Assembly (NCBI GenBank): GCA_904419315.1
Contig: CAJFQY010000014.1
Location: forward strand, 1-64,000
Source of the DNA: Zongyangia gallinarum
Lineage (GTDB): Bacteria; Bacillota; Clostridia; Oscillospirales; Ruminococcaceae
DNA length: 64,000 bases
Reading direction: 5' to 3'
Positions 7,856-15,807 of the stretch are shown here, one piece after another. Position 1 is the first letter of the stretch. The number at the start of each line of letters is the position of its first letter. A model generated the notes under the pieces. The model searched no databases. It saw nothing but the letters and a program-made list of their open reading frames with translations, and had not been told where the DNA came from. Position numbers and translations under genes: made by a program.

Positions 7856-8623
7856 ATGAGGATACTAGCGGTTGGTGATGTAGTCGGCAAAGCGGGCTGT
7901 GAGTTCTTCCGCTCCCAGATCAGCAGGTTGCGGCAGGAATATGCCTTGGATATGGTCATTGTCAATGGAGAGAATTCGGCGGAGGGAAATGGTATTACGA
8001 CACCTTCGGCTAAATTTCTCTTTTCTTCCGGTGCTGATGTAATCACCACCGGAAACCATGCCCTGCGGCGCAAAGAGTGCTATGAAATTTATGAACGGCG
8101 GGACGGCGTAATCCGTCCGGCCAATTTCCACCCGGATGCCCCGGGAGAGGGTTACTATATTTTTGACGCTTTTCCTCATTCGGTGGCGGTCATCAACCTC
8201 TTGGGTCAGGTGTATATGGATGCGGTGGAGAGCCCTTTTGACTGCGTTGACAGGATTTTGGAGAAAATAGACACTCCCATTATTTTGGTGGATTTTCATG
8301 CAGAGGCCACGGCGGAGAAAATTGCCATGGCCTACCATTTAGACGGACGGGTGAGCGCTGTATTTGGCACCCATACCCATGTGCAGACAGCGGATGAGGC
8401 CATTTTCCCCAAAGGTACCGGCTATATTACCGACCTGGGGATGACCGGCCCGATTCACTCCGTTTTGGGTGTCAAACCCGAAATTGCGTTGTACAAAATG
8501 CGCACACATCTTCCCGTACGCTTCGAAAATGGAACTGATCCGTGCAAATTAGGCGGTGTAATTTTCGAAATTGATGAAAAAAACGGCAAAACAGACAAAA
8601 TTTTTCGACTAAACATTCAATAA
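7856..8623 (+). CDS. ymdB: YmdB-family metallophosphoesterase (cyclic-nucleotide phosphodiesterase)
   Basis: A 255-residue protein matching the TIGR00282/YmdB family in length and motifs: GDVVGKAG at residues 7-14 (metal Asp), NGENSAEG near 39, TTGNHALRR near 66, DFHAEATAEK near 150 and FGTHTHVQTAD near 178, together building the dinuclear metal site. In Bacillus this family hydrolyses cyclic nucleotides and affects biofilm versus motility choice and RNase Y-linked mRNA levels. It sits next to rny, as in other Bacillota. No membrane segment or signal is seen. Function here is inferred from the family. Confidence 0.92.
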   Translation: MRILAVGDVVGKAGCEFFRSQISRLRQEYALDMVIVNGENSAEGNGITTPSAKFLFSSGADVITTGNHALRRKECYEIYERRDGVIRPANFHPDAPGEGYYIFDAFPHSVAVINLLGQVYMDAVESPFDCVDRILEKIDTPIILVDFHAEATAEKIAMAYHLDGRVSAVFGTHTHVQTADEAIFPKGTGYITDLGMTGPIHSVLGVKPEIALYKMRTHLPVRFENGTDPCKLGGVIFEIDEKNGKTDKIFRLNIQ

Positions 8624-8646
8624 TTAACGATTATTTCCTCGAACTC

Positions 8647-8675
8647 TTGCAATTTGCACGAAAATACGCTATTAT
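8647..8675 (+). promoter_or_regulatory. promoter of spoVS
   Basis: TTGCAA (8647-8652), a 17-base spacer and TATTAT (8670-8675), about 43 bases before the likely transcript start-to-ATG distance. In Bacillus spoVS is SigH-driven; a clear SigH match was not seen here. Confidence 0.55.
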
Positions 8676-8724
8676 TTAATTGCGGATTTGTATAACAGCT
8701 ATAGCTACGGCAAGGGGGATTATT

Positions 8725-8985
8725 ATGGAAATTCTTAAAGTTTCAGCAAGATCCATACCAAATTCAGTTGCAGGTGCGATAGCGGGTGTCATTCGTGAAA
8801 AAGGCGCGGTGGAAGTTCAGGCAGTTGGGGCTGGGGCTTCCAACCAGGCGGTCAAGGCGGTGGCAATTGCCAGGGGTTATTTGGCTCCCGCCGGAATCGA
8901 TTTGATCTGTATTCCAGCTTTCGCCAATGTGGAAATTGATGGGGAAGAACGGACCGCCATGAAGCTTATTGTTGAGCCAAGGTAG
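8725..8985 (+). CDS. spoVS: stage V sporulation protein S
   Basis: An 86-residue protein, the usual SpoVS length. It has the family's compact Alba-like sequence: EILKVSARSIPNSVAGAIAG, then VEVQAVGAGASNQAVKAVAIARGYLAP, then ERTAMKLIVEPR. SpoVS is a small nucleic-acid-binding-type protein needed for progress through sporulation stages in Bacillus. The start at 8725 is preferred over the upstream in-frame ATG at 8680, because AAGGGGGAT lies seven bases before it and the length then matches the family. It is monocistronic between its promoter and a shared terminator, and is good evidence for a spore former. Confidence 0.95.
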   Translation: MEILKVSARSIPNSVAGAIAGVIREKGAVEVQAVGAGASNQAVKAVAIARGYLAPAGIDLICIPAFANVEIDGEERTAMKLIVEPR

Positions 8986-9043
8986 GACGAAAGACCGAAA
9001 ATCATCCTCTTGCAAGTGAAGAGAGCATCAAAAAAGAACAGAA

Positions 9044-9083
9044 AACAAGGGTGGGGAATCTTTGATTCCCCACCCTTATTTTA
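9044..9083. terminator. bidirectional terminator between spoVS and the aroE-like gene
   Basis: A 14-bp stem (AAGGGTGGGGAATC with GATTCCCCACCCTT) has a TT loop region, T/A-rich on both flanks. It serves the convergent genes on each side. Confidence 0.88.
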
Positions 9084-9092
9084 TAAAACTTT

Positions 9093-9998
9093 TTATTGTT
9101 CTTTCATTTTTTCATTACGGATTGTCCGCATAGCGATGGCGACCTCCAGCGCCTCCTTGGCTTCCTGCAAGGCATCTGCCCCCAGTTTGACGCCAAAATA
9201 AAACTCCATCATGGCCAGCTGCTGCTGATAGAGCATCCCTTTGCCGCTGACAGTGGGAAGCCCCTGCCTTTTAGCTTCTTCTAGGAAATCGGTGGTGGGG
9301 TAGAGGACATCGGCCGCAATGCAGTTTTTAGGCAGGCGGGAGATAAAACCCAGGTGGGGGAACTGGCCCCAATGGGAGCCTCCTCCCAGACAGGTACATT
9401 GGACAGCCAGGGAGATTTCTGGGGCGACGGAGGAGAGAAACTCTTCGCTAAAGGGTCCAAAAGAGGTCTCCACACCGTAAATATTCCGGAGGGTGTCGGC
9501 GACATATTGTGCTTTTTCCAGGGTGCGGTTGACGATGGTAAACTTTTTAACCCCTCGGCTGCATAGGTCGGCGGCAATGGGGCCGGCGACCGCTCCGGCT
9601 CCGATAATCAATGCGTGCCGTCCGGAAATATCCCCCATCTCGTATTGAAGGGAGAGCCCCATTCCCGCTCCATCCAGCCCAACGCCGATAAGACGTCCAT
9701 CGGCAATTTTGACGTGGTTGACACATTTAAAGGCACGGCTCGCCGGGTCGCATTCGTCCAGAAAGGGGATGATATCGGTTTTGTGGGGCATGGTCAGGTC
9801 AAAGCCTGCGGCATGGATAGTCTTGGCGGCTTTGACAAAATCGCCAAGGCCTCCTTTAGGTACGGGAACAGAAAGGTTGACAGCGTTGATATTGGCAAAT
9901 TCATATAAGGCATTATGCAGATAGGTGGCACAGCATTGGTCCAACGGGTCTCCGATCTGGAACAAAATTTTGGTGTCCACATCGTATTTAAGGCGCAT
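9093..9998 (-). CDS. shikimate dehydrogenase-like (AroE superfamily) oxidoreductase with altered substrate motif
   Basis: A 301-residue NAD(P)-dependent dehydrogenase of the AroE fold. The start at 9998 is chosen for AGAGGAAGG upstream; the frame is open 13 codons further. Residues 1-110 form the substrate domain, with catalytic Lys in DLTMPHK (the usual NVTIPHK). The Rossmann domain has GAGAVAGPIAADL and NRTLEKAQ near residue 150-180. The two shikimate-binding Ser of the normal GxPIxHSxSPxxHN motif are missing; here it reads GDPLDQCCATYLHN. The later NTDG motif is GLDG. The enzyme may therefore act on a different hydroxy or keto acid. It is alone and convergent with spoVS, with no aromatic-pathway gene beside it. 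Confidence 0.85.
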   Translation of the reverse strand: MRLKYDVDTKILFQIGDPLDQCCATYLHNALYEFANINAVNLSVPVPKGGLGDFVKAAKTIHAAGFDLTMPHKTDIIPFLDECDPASRAFKCVNHVKIADGRLIGVGLDGAGMGLSLQYEMGDISGRHALIIGAGAVAGPIAADLCSRGVKKFTIVNRTLEKAQYVADTLRNIYGVETSFGPFSEEFLSSVAPEISLAVQCTCLGGGSHWGQFPHLGFISRLPKNCIAADVLYPTTDFLEEAKRQGLPTVSGKGMLYQQQLAMMEFYFGVKLGADALQEAKEALEVAIAMRTIRNEKMKEQ

Positions 9999-10135
9999 GG
10001 TAAAACCTTCCTCTCTCATCAAGAATAATTTCTGCAAAAATCCTATATACAGAGCATACCTTCATTATAAGGCAGAATTTTTATAGGCACAAGGCGGAAA
10101 AAATAGATGAAATGGAAGAATTCTCCTGTGAGCAA

Positions 10136-10164
10136 TTGATTTATCTGCAAAAAGTTGGTACAAT
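10136..10164 (+). promoter_or_regulatory. promoter of the asp23-fakA-recG run
   Basis: TTGATT (10136-10141), a 17-base spacer and TACAAT (10159-10164), 73 bases before the Asp23 start. Confidence 0.6.
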
Positions 10165-10237
10165 ATATAAGAATATTTCCGCAGTATTTTTATGAAAATT
10201 CCCCATCTGGAATCAAATGAAGTGAGGAGGGGCTTTT

Positions 10238-10591
10238 ATGATCAAAATTGAGAATCATCTGGGAACCATTGAGATTTCCCAGGAGTTTATTGCCAATTTG
10301 GCAGGCAAAGCTGCTTCGGAATGCTTCGGCGTTGTGGGCATGGTCAACTCTACGCCATCCCAAGGGTTCCGCTCTCTGCTGAGCAAAAAAGACGCGCCGG
10401 ACAAAGGAATTCGGATTCGCCAAAACGGCGGCAAATTGACCATTGATATGCATATCATCGTGACCTACGGACTGAATATTGCCGCGATTGTCAAAAGTAT
10501 TGTCAATAAAGTCAGATATACTGTTGAGGATGCTACCGGATTGGATGTGCTCAAAGTCAACGTCTATGTCGACGGTATGAAGGCTGAATGA
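10238..10591 (+). CDS. Asp23/Gls24 family envelope stress protein
   Basis: A 117-residue protein, the YloU-like member that usually precedes the FakA kinase in Bacillota. It has the family's IEISQEFIANLAGKAASECFGVVGM start and the IRIRQNGGKLTIDMHIIVTYGLNIAAI middle, ending with LDVLKVNVYVDGM. Asp23 proteins are abundant membrane-associated or cell-envelope factors whose loss triggers wall stress responses. GAGGAGGGG precedes the ATG. It is 48 bases from the next gene and probably cotranscribed. Confidence 0.92.
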   Translation: MIKIENHLGTIEISQEFIANLAGKAASECFGVVGMVNSTPSQGFRSLLSKKDAPDKGIRIRQNGGKLTIDMHIIVTYGLNIAAIVKSIVNKVRYTVEDATGLDVLKVNVYVDGMKAE

Positions 10592-10639
10592 CATTAGGGA
10601 GAGGAAATCGGACTGAATTTAAAGGGAGTGCTGATCACG

Positions 10640-12289
10640 GTGATAACAGGCCAGATATTTCGAGATGCATTGCTTTCGGCATCTAATCATATTGTCAATC
10701 AAAAACAGCAGGTGGATGAACTGAATGTGTTTCCCGTGCCCGATGGGGACACAGGAACCAATATGTCCATGACCATCTCATCGGCAGCCAGGGAACTTGC
10801 GGTGATGGATCGTCCTGACGCCATTGGTGAGGTGGCCTCGGTGGCTTCTTCCGCCTTATTGCGGGGCGCGAGAGGAAACTCCGGCGTCATTTTGTCGCTG
10901 CTTTTCCGGGGCCTTTCCAAAGGACTGCGCGGAAAGACAGAAGCCGACGGCCAGGACTTGGCTGCCGCGTTGGATCAGGGGGTCAAAGCGGCATATAAAG
11001 CGGTGATGAAGCCAACGGAGGGAACCATTCTGACGGTGGCCCGGCTGGCTGCGGAACGGGCTGCCCAAGCGGCGGAGGAAAACAATGATCCGGTGTATGT
11101 ATGGCAGGAAATATGTTCTGCGGCTGAGGACGCTCTGGCACAGACACCGGAAATGCTTCCGGTGCTAAAAAAAGCCGGTGTCGTGGATGCCGGCGGCCGG
11201 GGACTGGTGATCATCTTTGAGGGGATGATGAGCGTCTTCCGGGATGGCGTTATCATCCCTTCTAAGGAAGAGGAGAAAAAGACGTCCGCATCCAAGGCGG
11301 AAGCATCTAACGCCATTGGCGATTATGAAGGGGATATCACCTATACCTATTGCACAGAGTTTATCATCAGCAAAGAGAATCAGAATGATCCTTTGGCGCT
11401 GCGGGCCTACCTGGAATCCATTGGCGACTGTGTGGTCGTAGTGGATGACGATGATATTATCAAAGTTCACGTCCACACCGACAATCCAGGAAAGGCATTA
11501 CAGCATGCTTTGGACTATGGAATGCTCACCAATATTAAAATTGATAACATGCGTCTGCAATTTGCCGGCAAGAAGGCGGCCGCCAAAAAGGAACAGGAAG
11601 AGGACACCTATGTGGCGGTGGATCCTGATACTGAGTTTGGCTTTGTGGCGGTAGCGGTAGGAGATGGAGTCAGCCAGCTGTTCTCTGACCTGGGCGTCAA
11701 TCAGGTGGTCAGCGGCGGCCAGACCATGAATCCCTCTACAGATGACATCCTCAAGGCCATCCATGCCACGCCGGCCAAGAATGTGTTTGTCCTGCCCAAC
11801 AATAAAAATATTATCATGGCTGCGGAACAGACCATCAAGCTCGCAGATCGGAAGGTTTACGTGCTGCAGACCCGGACCATTCCTCAGGGTGTGGCCGCAA
11901 TGCTGGCGTTTGACCCGGATTTGAATGTGTCAGACAACCAGATGACCATGATGAAGGCATACGAAAGGGTAGAGACAGGTCTGATTACCTTTGCGGCCCG
12001 GGATTCCGATTATGACGGCCACAATATCAAAAAGGGCGACCTGTTGGCTCTTGATAATGGAAAACTGGCCTTTACCGACAAGGATCTGAGCCATGCACTG
12101 ATCAAACTGACCCGGGCCCTGCTCCATCGGGATTCCAGCTTTGTCACCCTCTACTACGGCGCTGATGTCTCCGATGAGCAAGCCGAGGAGGTGCTGGAAG
12201 CGCTAAAGGCCAAGCTTCCCGACGATATTGAGGTGACACTAATTAACGGCGGCCAGCCGGTGTATTACTACATGATTTCGGTGGAATAA
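10640..12289 (+). CDS. fakA: fatty acid kinase, DAK2 domain subunit
   Basis: A 549-residue protein of YloV/FakA type that phosphorylates fatty acids bound to a FakB partner, feeding acyl phosphate to phospholipid synthesis. The N-terminal DAK2 (DhaL-like) kinase domain carries NVFPVPDGDTGTNM at residues 29-42 (metal and ATP Asp residues) and LRGARGNSGVILS near 73. The middle has YCTEF and VDDDDIIKVHVHTDNPG. The C-terminal domain is DegV-like-associated (GGQTMNPSTDDIL, LPNNKNIIMAAEQ). GTG at 10640 is chosen since AAAGGGAG lies 11 bases before it and overlaps the other GTG at 10628. No fakB gene is in the window. Confidence 0.93.
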   Translation: MITGQIFRDALLSASNHIVNQKQQVDELNVFPVPDGDTGTNMSMTISSAARELAVMDRPDAIGEVASVASSALLRGARGNSGVILSLLFRGLSKGLRGKTEADGQDLAAALDQGVKAAYKAVMKPTEGTILTVARLAAERAAQAAEENNDPVYVWQEICSAAEDALAQTPEMLPVLKKAGVVDAGGRGLVIIFEGMMSVFRDGVIIPSKEEEKKTSASKAEASNAIGDYEGDITYTYCTEFIISKENQNDPLALRAYLESIGDCVVVVDDDDIIKVHVHTDNPGKALQHALDYGMLTNIKIDNMRLQFAGKKAAAKKEQEEDTYVAVDPDTEFGFVAVAVGDGVSQLFSDLGVNQVVSGGQTMNPSTDDILKAIHATPAKNVFVLPNNKNIIMAAEQTIKLADRKVYVLQTRTIPQGVAAMLAFDPDLNVSDNQMTMMKAYERVETGLITFAARDSDYDGHNIKKGDLLALDNGKLAFTDKDLSHALIKLTRALLHRDSSFVTLYYGADVSDEQAEEVLEALKAKLPDDIEVTLINGGQPVYYYMISVE

Positions 12290-12303
12290 CCACTTTACCT
12301 ATC

Positions 12304-12332
12304 AAAAGGAGGGGAAATCCCCTCCTTTTTTG
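12304..12332 (+). terminator. terminator after fakA
   Basis: The stem AAAAGGAGGGG with CCCCTCCTTTT, loop AAAT, is followed by TT. Partial read-through to recG is likely, since recG starts 16 bases on and no separate promoter was found. Confidence 0.75.
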
Positions 12333-12348
12333 CTCAAGGGGGGAAAGG

Positions 12349-14373
12349 ATGCAACCGCATAAAGATATCCGCTATCTGAAGGGAGTGGGAGAAAAGCGGG
12401 CCAAGCTTTATGAGAAGCTGGGGATTACCGATCTTGCTACCCTGATGGAACATTACCCACGATCCTATATCGATCTGACCCAGCCTGTCTCCATCGCTGG
12501 GGCGCCCCGAGAAGAGGCAGTTCCTGTCCGCGCCGCTGTAGTTTCCAAAACCGGAGAACAGCGCATCCGCAGGGGCCTTTCCCTATTCAAGGTGGTGGTC
12601 ACCGATCACAGCAGCGACATGGTTATCACCTTTTTCAACACCAAGTTTACGGTGGAAGGGCTGAAAATCGGTGAGGAATACATTTTTTACGGCAAGGTAG
12701 AAGGAACTCTCACCAAGAGGACGATGGCCTCTCCCTTGATATTCCGTTTGGGAGAAGGGGAGGGCCTCATTCCCATCTATCCGCTGACCGAGGGGCTTTC
12801 CTCCAAGCTCATCAGAGAAAATATCCGCCAGGCGCTGGATGAAATGAAGGGGATGCTGGAAGACCCTCTGCCAAAAGACCTGCGGAAGAAATATCACCTC
12901 TGCCATAAATCCTACGCTGTCCAGAACATTCATTTTCCGCCAGACCGGGAAGCCATGGAGATTGCCAAAAACCGGTTGATCTTTGAGGAGCTTCTTTTTT
13001 GCCAGCTGGCCTTTCTGCGGGTGCGCAACCGCAACCGCAGGTTAAAGACCCGGCCCATGCAAGAGGTTTCTCTGGCGCCATTTTATGAGAGCCTGCCCTT
13101 CACCCTGACGGGAGCGCAGCGCCGGAGCATCGAAGAGGCCTGCCGGGATATGACCACAGGGGTGCCAATGAACCGGCTGGTCCAGGGAGACGTGGGCTCG
13201 GGCAAAACCATGGTAGCGGCGGCCTGCATCTATTTCGCGGCCAAAAACGGGGCTCAGTCGGCTTTGATGGCGCCGACAGAGATCCTGGCCCTCCAGCACT
13301 ATGAGACCCTTGCTCCCGTACTGTCCGGCTTAGGGCTTGTGGCGGAGCTGCTCACCGGCTCCACCAAAGCGGCAAAACGCAGGGAGATTCAGGAGCAGCT
13401 CAAAGCAGGGGAAATCCACCTCTTGATCGGTACCCATGCCATCATCGAAGACACGGTGGAATTTCACCGGCTGGGGCTGGTCATCACCGATGAGCAGCAT
13501 CGGTTTGGCGTGGCCCAGCGGGTACGCCTTATGAATAAGGGGGATCATCCCCATGTACTGGTCATGTCCGCGACCCCCATTCCCCGGACATTGGCCCAGA
13601 CGATCTACTGCGATCTGGATCTGTCCGTCATCGACGAACTGCCTCCAGGCCGGCAGAAGGTGCTGACCTATTGTATAGGTTCCGATAAGCGGATGCGGGC
13701 TTTTGGCTTCATCAAAAAACATCTGGATGCAGGGCGTCAAGCCTATATTGTATGTCCACTGGTGGAGGCCAACGGGGAAAGCGGGTTAAAACCAGCCACG
13801 GATTATGAAAAGCTTTTGGAGGAGCGCTATTTCAAAGGCTATCGGGTGGGGCTTCTCCATGGAAAGATGAAATCCAAGGAAAAAGAGGAGGCCATCACCC
13901 GATTTAAAAACGGGGATATGCAGCTGTTGGTTTCTACTACCGTCGTGGAGGTGGGGGTGGATGTGCCCAATGCGGTGATTATGATGATCGAAAACGCAGA
14001 ACGGTTCGGCCTGTCCCAGCTGCACCAGCTCCGCGGACGGGTGGGCCGCGGCAAAGATCAGTCTTACTGCATCCTACTCAGTGACGCCAGGGGAGAGTTG
14101 ACCCGCCGGCGGCTGGAAGTGATGTGCAAGACAAACGATGGCTTTGCCATTGCCAGGGAGGATCTGAATCTGAGAGGACCTGGCGATTTTTTCGGGGTGA
14201 GGCAGCATGGCCTTCCCACATTAAAACTGGCCGACCTGCTCACCGACACCATAGTGCTTCAGAGAGCCCAGGAAGCCGCACGGGAAATTCTCTCTGCTGA
14301 TCCAGACCTTTCCCTTCCGGAACATAAACCGCTGCTTTCCAAGGTGGAAAAGATGATGCGGGAAGTGGATTAA
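12349..14373 (+). CDS. recG: ATP-dependent DNA helicase RecG
   Basis: A 674-residue replication-fork-reversal and Holliday-junction helicase. Residues 1-230 are the wedge/OB region (KGVGEKRAKLYEKLGI, then HYPRSYIDLT). The helicase core has the Walker A GDVGSGKTM near residue 281, MAPTEILALQH, the DEQHRFG box II near 382, SATPIPRTLA (motif III), STTVVEVGVDVPNA and QLRGRVGRGKDQSYC (motif VI), then the C-terminal TRR-linked end. Length and motif order are normal. GGGGGGAAAGG lies before the ATG. It ends at a bidirectional terminator. Confidence 0.97.
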   Translation: MQPHKDIRYLKGVGEKRAKLYEKLGITDLATLMEHYPRSYIDLTQPVSIAGAPREEAVPVRAAVVSKTGEQRIRRGLSLFKVVVTDHSSDMVITFFNTKFTVEGLKIGEEYIFYGKVEGTLTKRTMASPLIFRLGEGEGLIPIYPLTEGLSSKLIRENIRQALDEMKGMLEDPLPKDLRKKYHLCHKSYAVQNIHFPPDREAMEIAKNRLIFEELLFCQLAFLRVRNRNRRLKTRPMQEVSLAPFYESLPFTLTGAQRRSIEEACRDMTTGVPMNRLVQGDVGSGKTMVAAACIYFAAKNGAQSALMAPTEILALQHYETLAPVLSGLGLVAELLTGSTKAAKRREIQEQLKAGEIHLLIGTHAIIEDTVEFHRLGLVITDEQHRFGVAQRVRLMNKGDHPHVLVMSATPIPRTLAQTIYCDLDLSVIDELPPGRQKVLTYCIGSDKRMRAFGFIKKHLDAGRQAYIVCPLVEANGESGLKPATDYEKLLEERYFKGYRVGLLHGKMKSKEKEEAITRFKNGDMQLLVSTTVVEVGVDVPNAVIMMIENAERFGLSQLHQLRGRVGRGKDQSYCILLSDARGELTRRRLEVMCKTNDGFAIAREDLNLRGPGDFFGVRQHGLPTLKLADLLTDTIVLQRAQEAAREILSADPDLSLPEHKPLLSKVEKMMREVD

Positions 14374-14374
14374 A

Positions 14375-14411
14375 AAGAAAAGCGCTTCGGATGACCGAAG
14401 CGCTTTTTTAT
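14375..14411. terminator. bidirectional terminator between recG and the TIGR04076 gene
   Basis: A 12-13-bp stem (AAAGCGCTTCGG/CCGAAGCGCTTT) with an ATGA loop has A and T runs on its two sides. Confidence 0.88.
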
Positions 14412-14423
14412 TTTCCGATGGAT

Positions 14424-14768
14424 TTACCGCACCGGCACATAGTCGATGGCGGATTTCTCATCCGTCGCCTCTAGCTTCATGATGACCGGACGCAGGCCGT
14501 CGTTACAGCTGCAGATGGCAACGCCAGGCTTTCTGATCCAGTCGCCGTAATAGAAAAGACCGTCTCCAGCGCCATGGGCCAGAGCGAATACATACTGATA
14601 GATGGCTTTCCAGGCCTCATCGCAAAAGCCGTCAGGCTTGGCGTAATCCGCATAAAAAATCTGGCCTTCCTTCATCATGGGACATGGGCCCAGCCCTTCC
14701 ACGCCGTATTCCAGCGCCAACTGCTGATCCAAGGTGGTTTTGAGTATGGTGATCTTCACTTTCTTCAT
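14424..14768 (-). CDS. TIGR04076 family protein
   Basis: A 114-residue protein with the family's spaced Cys pattern: LGPCPMMKEGQIF near residue 29, KPDGFCDEAW near 47, then GVAICSCNDGLRPVIMKLEA near 82-98. Function in this family is unknown; the conserved Cys suggest a metal or redox role, which is inference. AGGAATTTTTATG gives a usable start. It is a single gene convergent with recG. Confidence 0.85.
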   Translation of the reverse strand: MKKVKITILKTTLDQQLALEYGVEGLGPCPMMKEGQIFYADYAKPDGFCDEAWKAIYQYVFALAHGAGDGLFYYGDWIRKPGVAICSCNDGLRPVIMKLEATDEKSAIDYVPVR

Positions 14769-14817
14769 AAAAATTCCTCCCGCGGATGTCCAAAGATACC
14801 TGTGAATCCTATGGATA

Positions 14818-14856
14818 AGAAAAACACGCTTTCATCAAACGAGAAAGCGTGTTTTA
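14818..14856 (-). terminator. terminator downstream of tRNA-Val(CAC)
   Basis: A 13-bp stem, AAAACACGCTTTC/GAAAGCGTGTTTT, whose minus-strand tail ends in a T run. Confidence 0.8.
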
Positions 14857-14873
14857 ACGCGGCAGATTGCCGC

Positions 14874-14950
14874 TGGTGGAGACAGGGGGACTCGAACCCT
14901 CGACTTCTTGCGTGTGAAGCAAGCACTCTAACCAGCTGAGCTATGCCTCC
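14874..14950 (-). tRNA. tRNA-Val (anticodon CAC)
   Basis: On the minus strand: acceptor GGAGGCA/TGTCTCC with normal wobble pairs, D-arm GCTC...GAGT, anticodon stem CTTGC/GCAAG with loop TTCACAC (anticodon CAC), T-arm GAGGG-TTCGAGT-CCCCC, and encoded CCA at 14874-14876. Confidence 0.93.
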
Positions 14951-14963
14951 GAATGCAAAAAAT

Positions 14964-14992
14964 ATTATACCAGATTTGGCCTCTCTTGTCCA
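14964..14992 (-). promoter_or_regulatory. promoter of tRNA-Val(CAC)
   Basis: On the minus strand, TGGACA (14992-14987), a 17-base spacer and TATAAT (14969-14964), 14 bases before the tRNA. Confidence 0.7.
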
Positions 14993-15037
14993 GAATTTTA
15001 TAGAAAGAAATTCCCAGGACCAAATCCTGCTTTGATT

Positions 15038-15053
15038 ATGACAATTTTGTCAT
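15038..15053. promoter_or_regulatory. palindromic operator upstream of the response regulator gene
   Basis: ATGACA-ATTT-TGTCAT, a 6-bp inverted repeat with a 4-base centre, ends 21 bases before a TATAAT box (15075-15080) that has no good -35. A similar TGACA-N4-TGTCA element stands before the ABC gene of the same module, suggesting binding by the regulator encoded here. Confidence 0.5.
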
Positions 15054-15074
15054 GCAACCTGAGCAAGTTTACAG

Positions 15075-15080
15075 TATAAT
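15075..15080 (+). promoter_or_regulatory. -10 box of the two-component promoter
   Basis: TATAAT at 15075-15080. The -35 place (ATGCAA) is poor and touches the palindrome, which fits an activator-dependent promoter. Confidence 0.5.
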
Positions 15081-15111
15081 AGGAAACAGTTCATCCTGGG
15101 AAGGCGGGGTA

Positions 15112-15807
15112 ATGATGACGCGAATTTTAATGGTAGAAGATGACAGGATCATAGCGTCCGGATTAGAATACTCTTTGACAGAGGAAGGATATGAGGCCGT
15201 ATGGTGCGCCAATGTCCAAGCGGCCAGGGAAGTGCTGGCGGGGCAGGAGATCGACCTCTGTCTCATCGATCTGACCCTTCCAGATGGCAGTGGCTACGAG
15301 GTCTGCCGGCTGGCCAAGGAGAAAGGGGACATTCCGGTGGTCTTCCTCACGGCTTGCGATGACGAGGTCAATGTGGTGATGGGGCTGGATATGGGGGCGG
15401 ATGACTATGTCACCAAGCCTTTTCGGCTCAGGGAACTGATGAGCCGGATCAAATCGGTGCTGCGGCGGTATGGAAAGGCAGGGGCGTCCTCCCCTGTCCT
15501 CACCTTTGGCAATCTGAGAATCAACACCATGGAAGCGAAAGTCTATAAAGAGGACGAGGAAGTGTTCCTGACAGCACTGGAATACCGGCTTCTTTTGACC
15601 TTTGTAGGTCATGTAGGACAGGTGCTTTCCCGCAACCAGCTGTTGGAAGGCATCTGGGACGTGGCGGGGGATTTTGTTAACGACAACACCCTGACGGTCT
15701 ATATCAAGCGCCTTCGGGAAAAATTGGAGGACAATCCTCAGGACCCCCGCCACATTATCACCGTCCGGGGGCTGGGCTATAAATGGGAAGGGCAGGGAAA
15801 CAAATGA
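15112..15807 (+). CDS. OmpR-family response regulator
   Basis: A 231-residue regulator. The receiver domain (residues 1-118) has the acidic pair VEDD, phospho-acceptor Asp in CLIDLTLPDG near residue 53 and TKPF Lys near 102. The winged-helix DNA-binding domain (about 130-228) ends in RHIITVRGLGYKWEG. ATG at 15112, or the next at 15115, is chosen; the frame is open to 15052 but GGAAGGCGGGG is near the chosen start. It overlaps the sensor kinase by four bases (ATGA). With the downstream ABC exporter it forms a sensing and export module. Confidence 0.93.
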   Translation: MMTRILMVEDDRIIASGLEYSLTEEGYEAVWCANVQAAREVLAGQEIDLCLIDLTLPDGSGYEVCRLAKEKGDIPVVFLTACDDEVNVVMGLDMGADDYVTKPFRLRELMSRIKSVLRRYGKAGASSPVLTFGNLRINTMEAKVYKEDEEVFLTALEYRLLLTFVGHVGQVLSRNQLLEGIWDVAGDFVNDNTLTVYIKRLREKLEDNPQDPRHIITVRGLGYKWEGQGNK

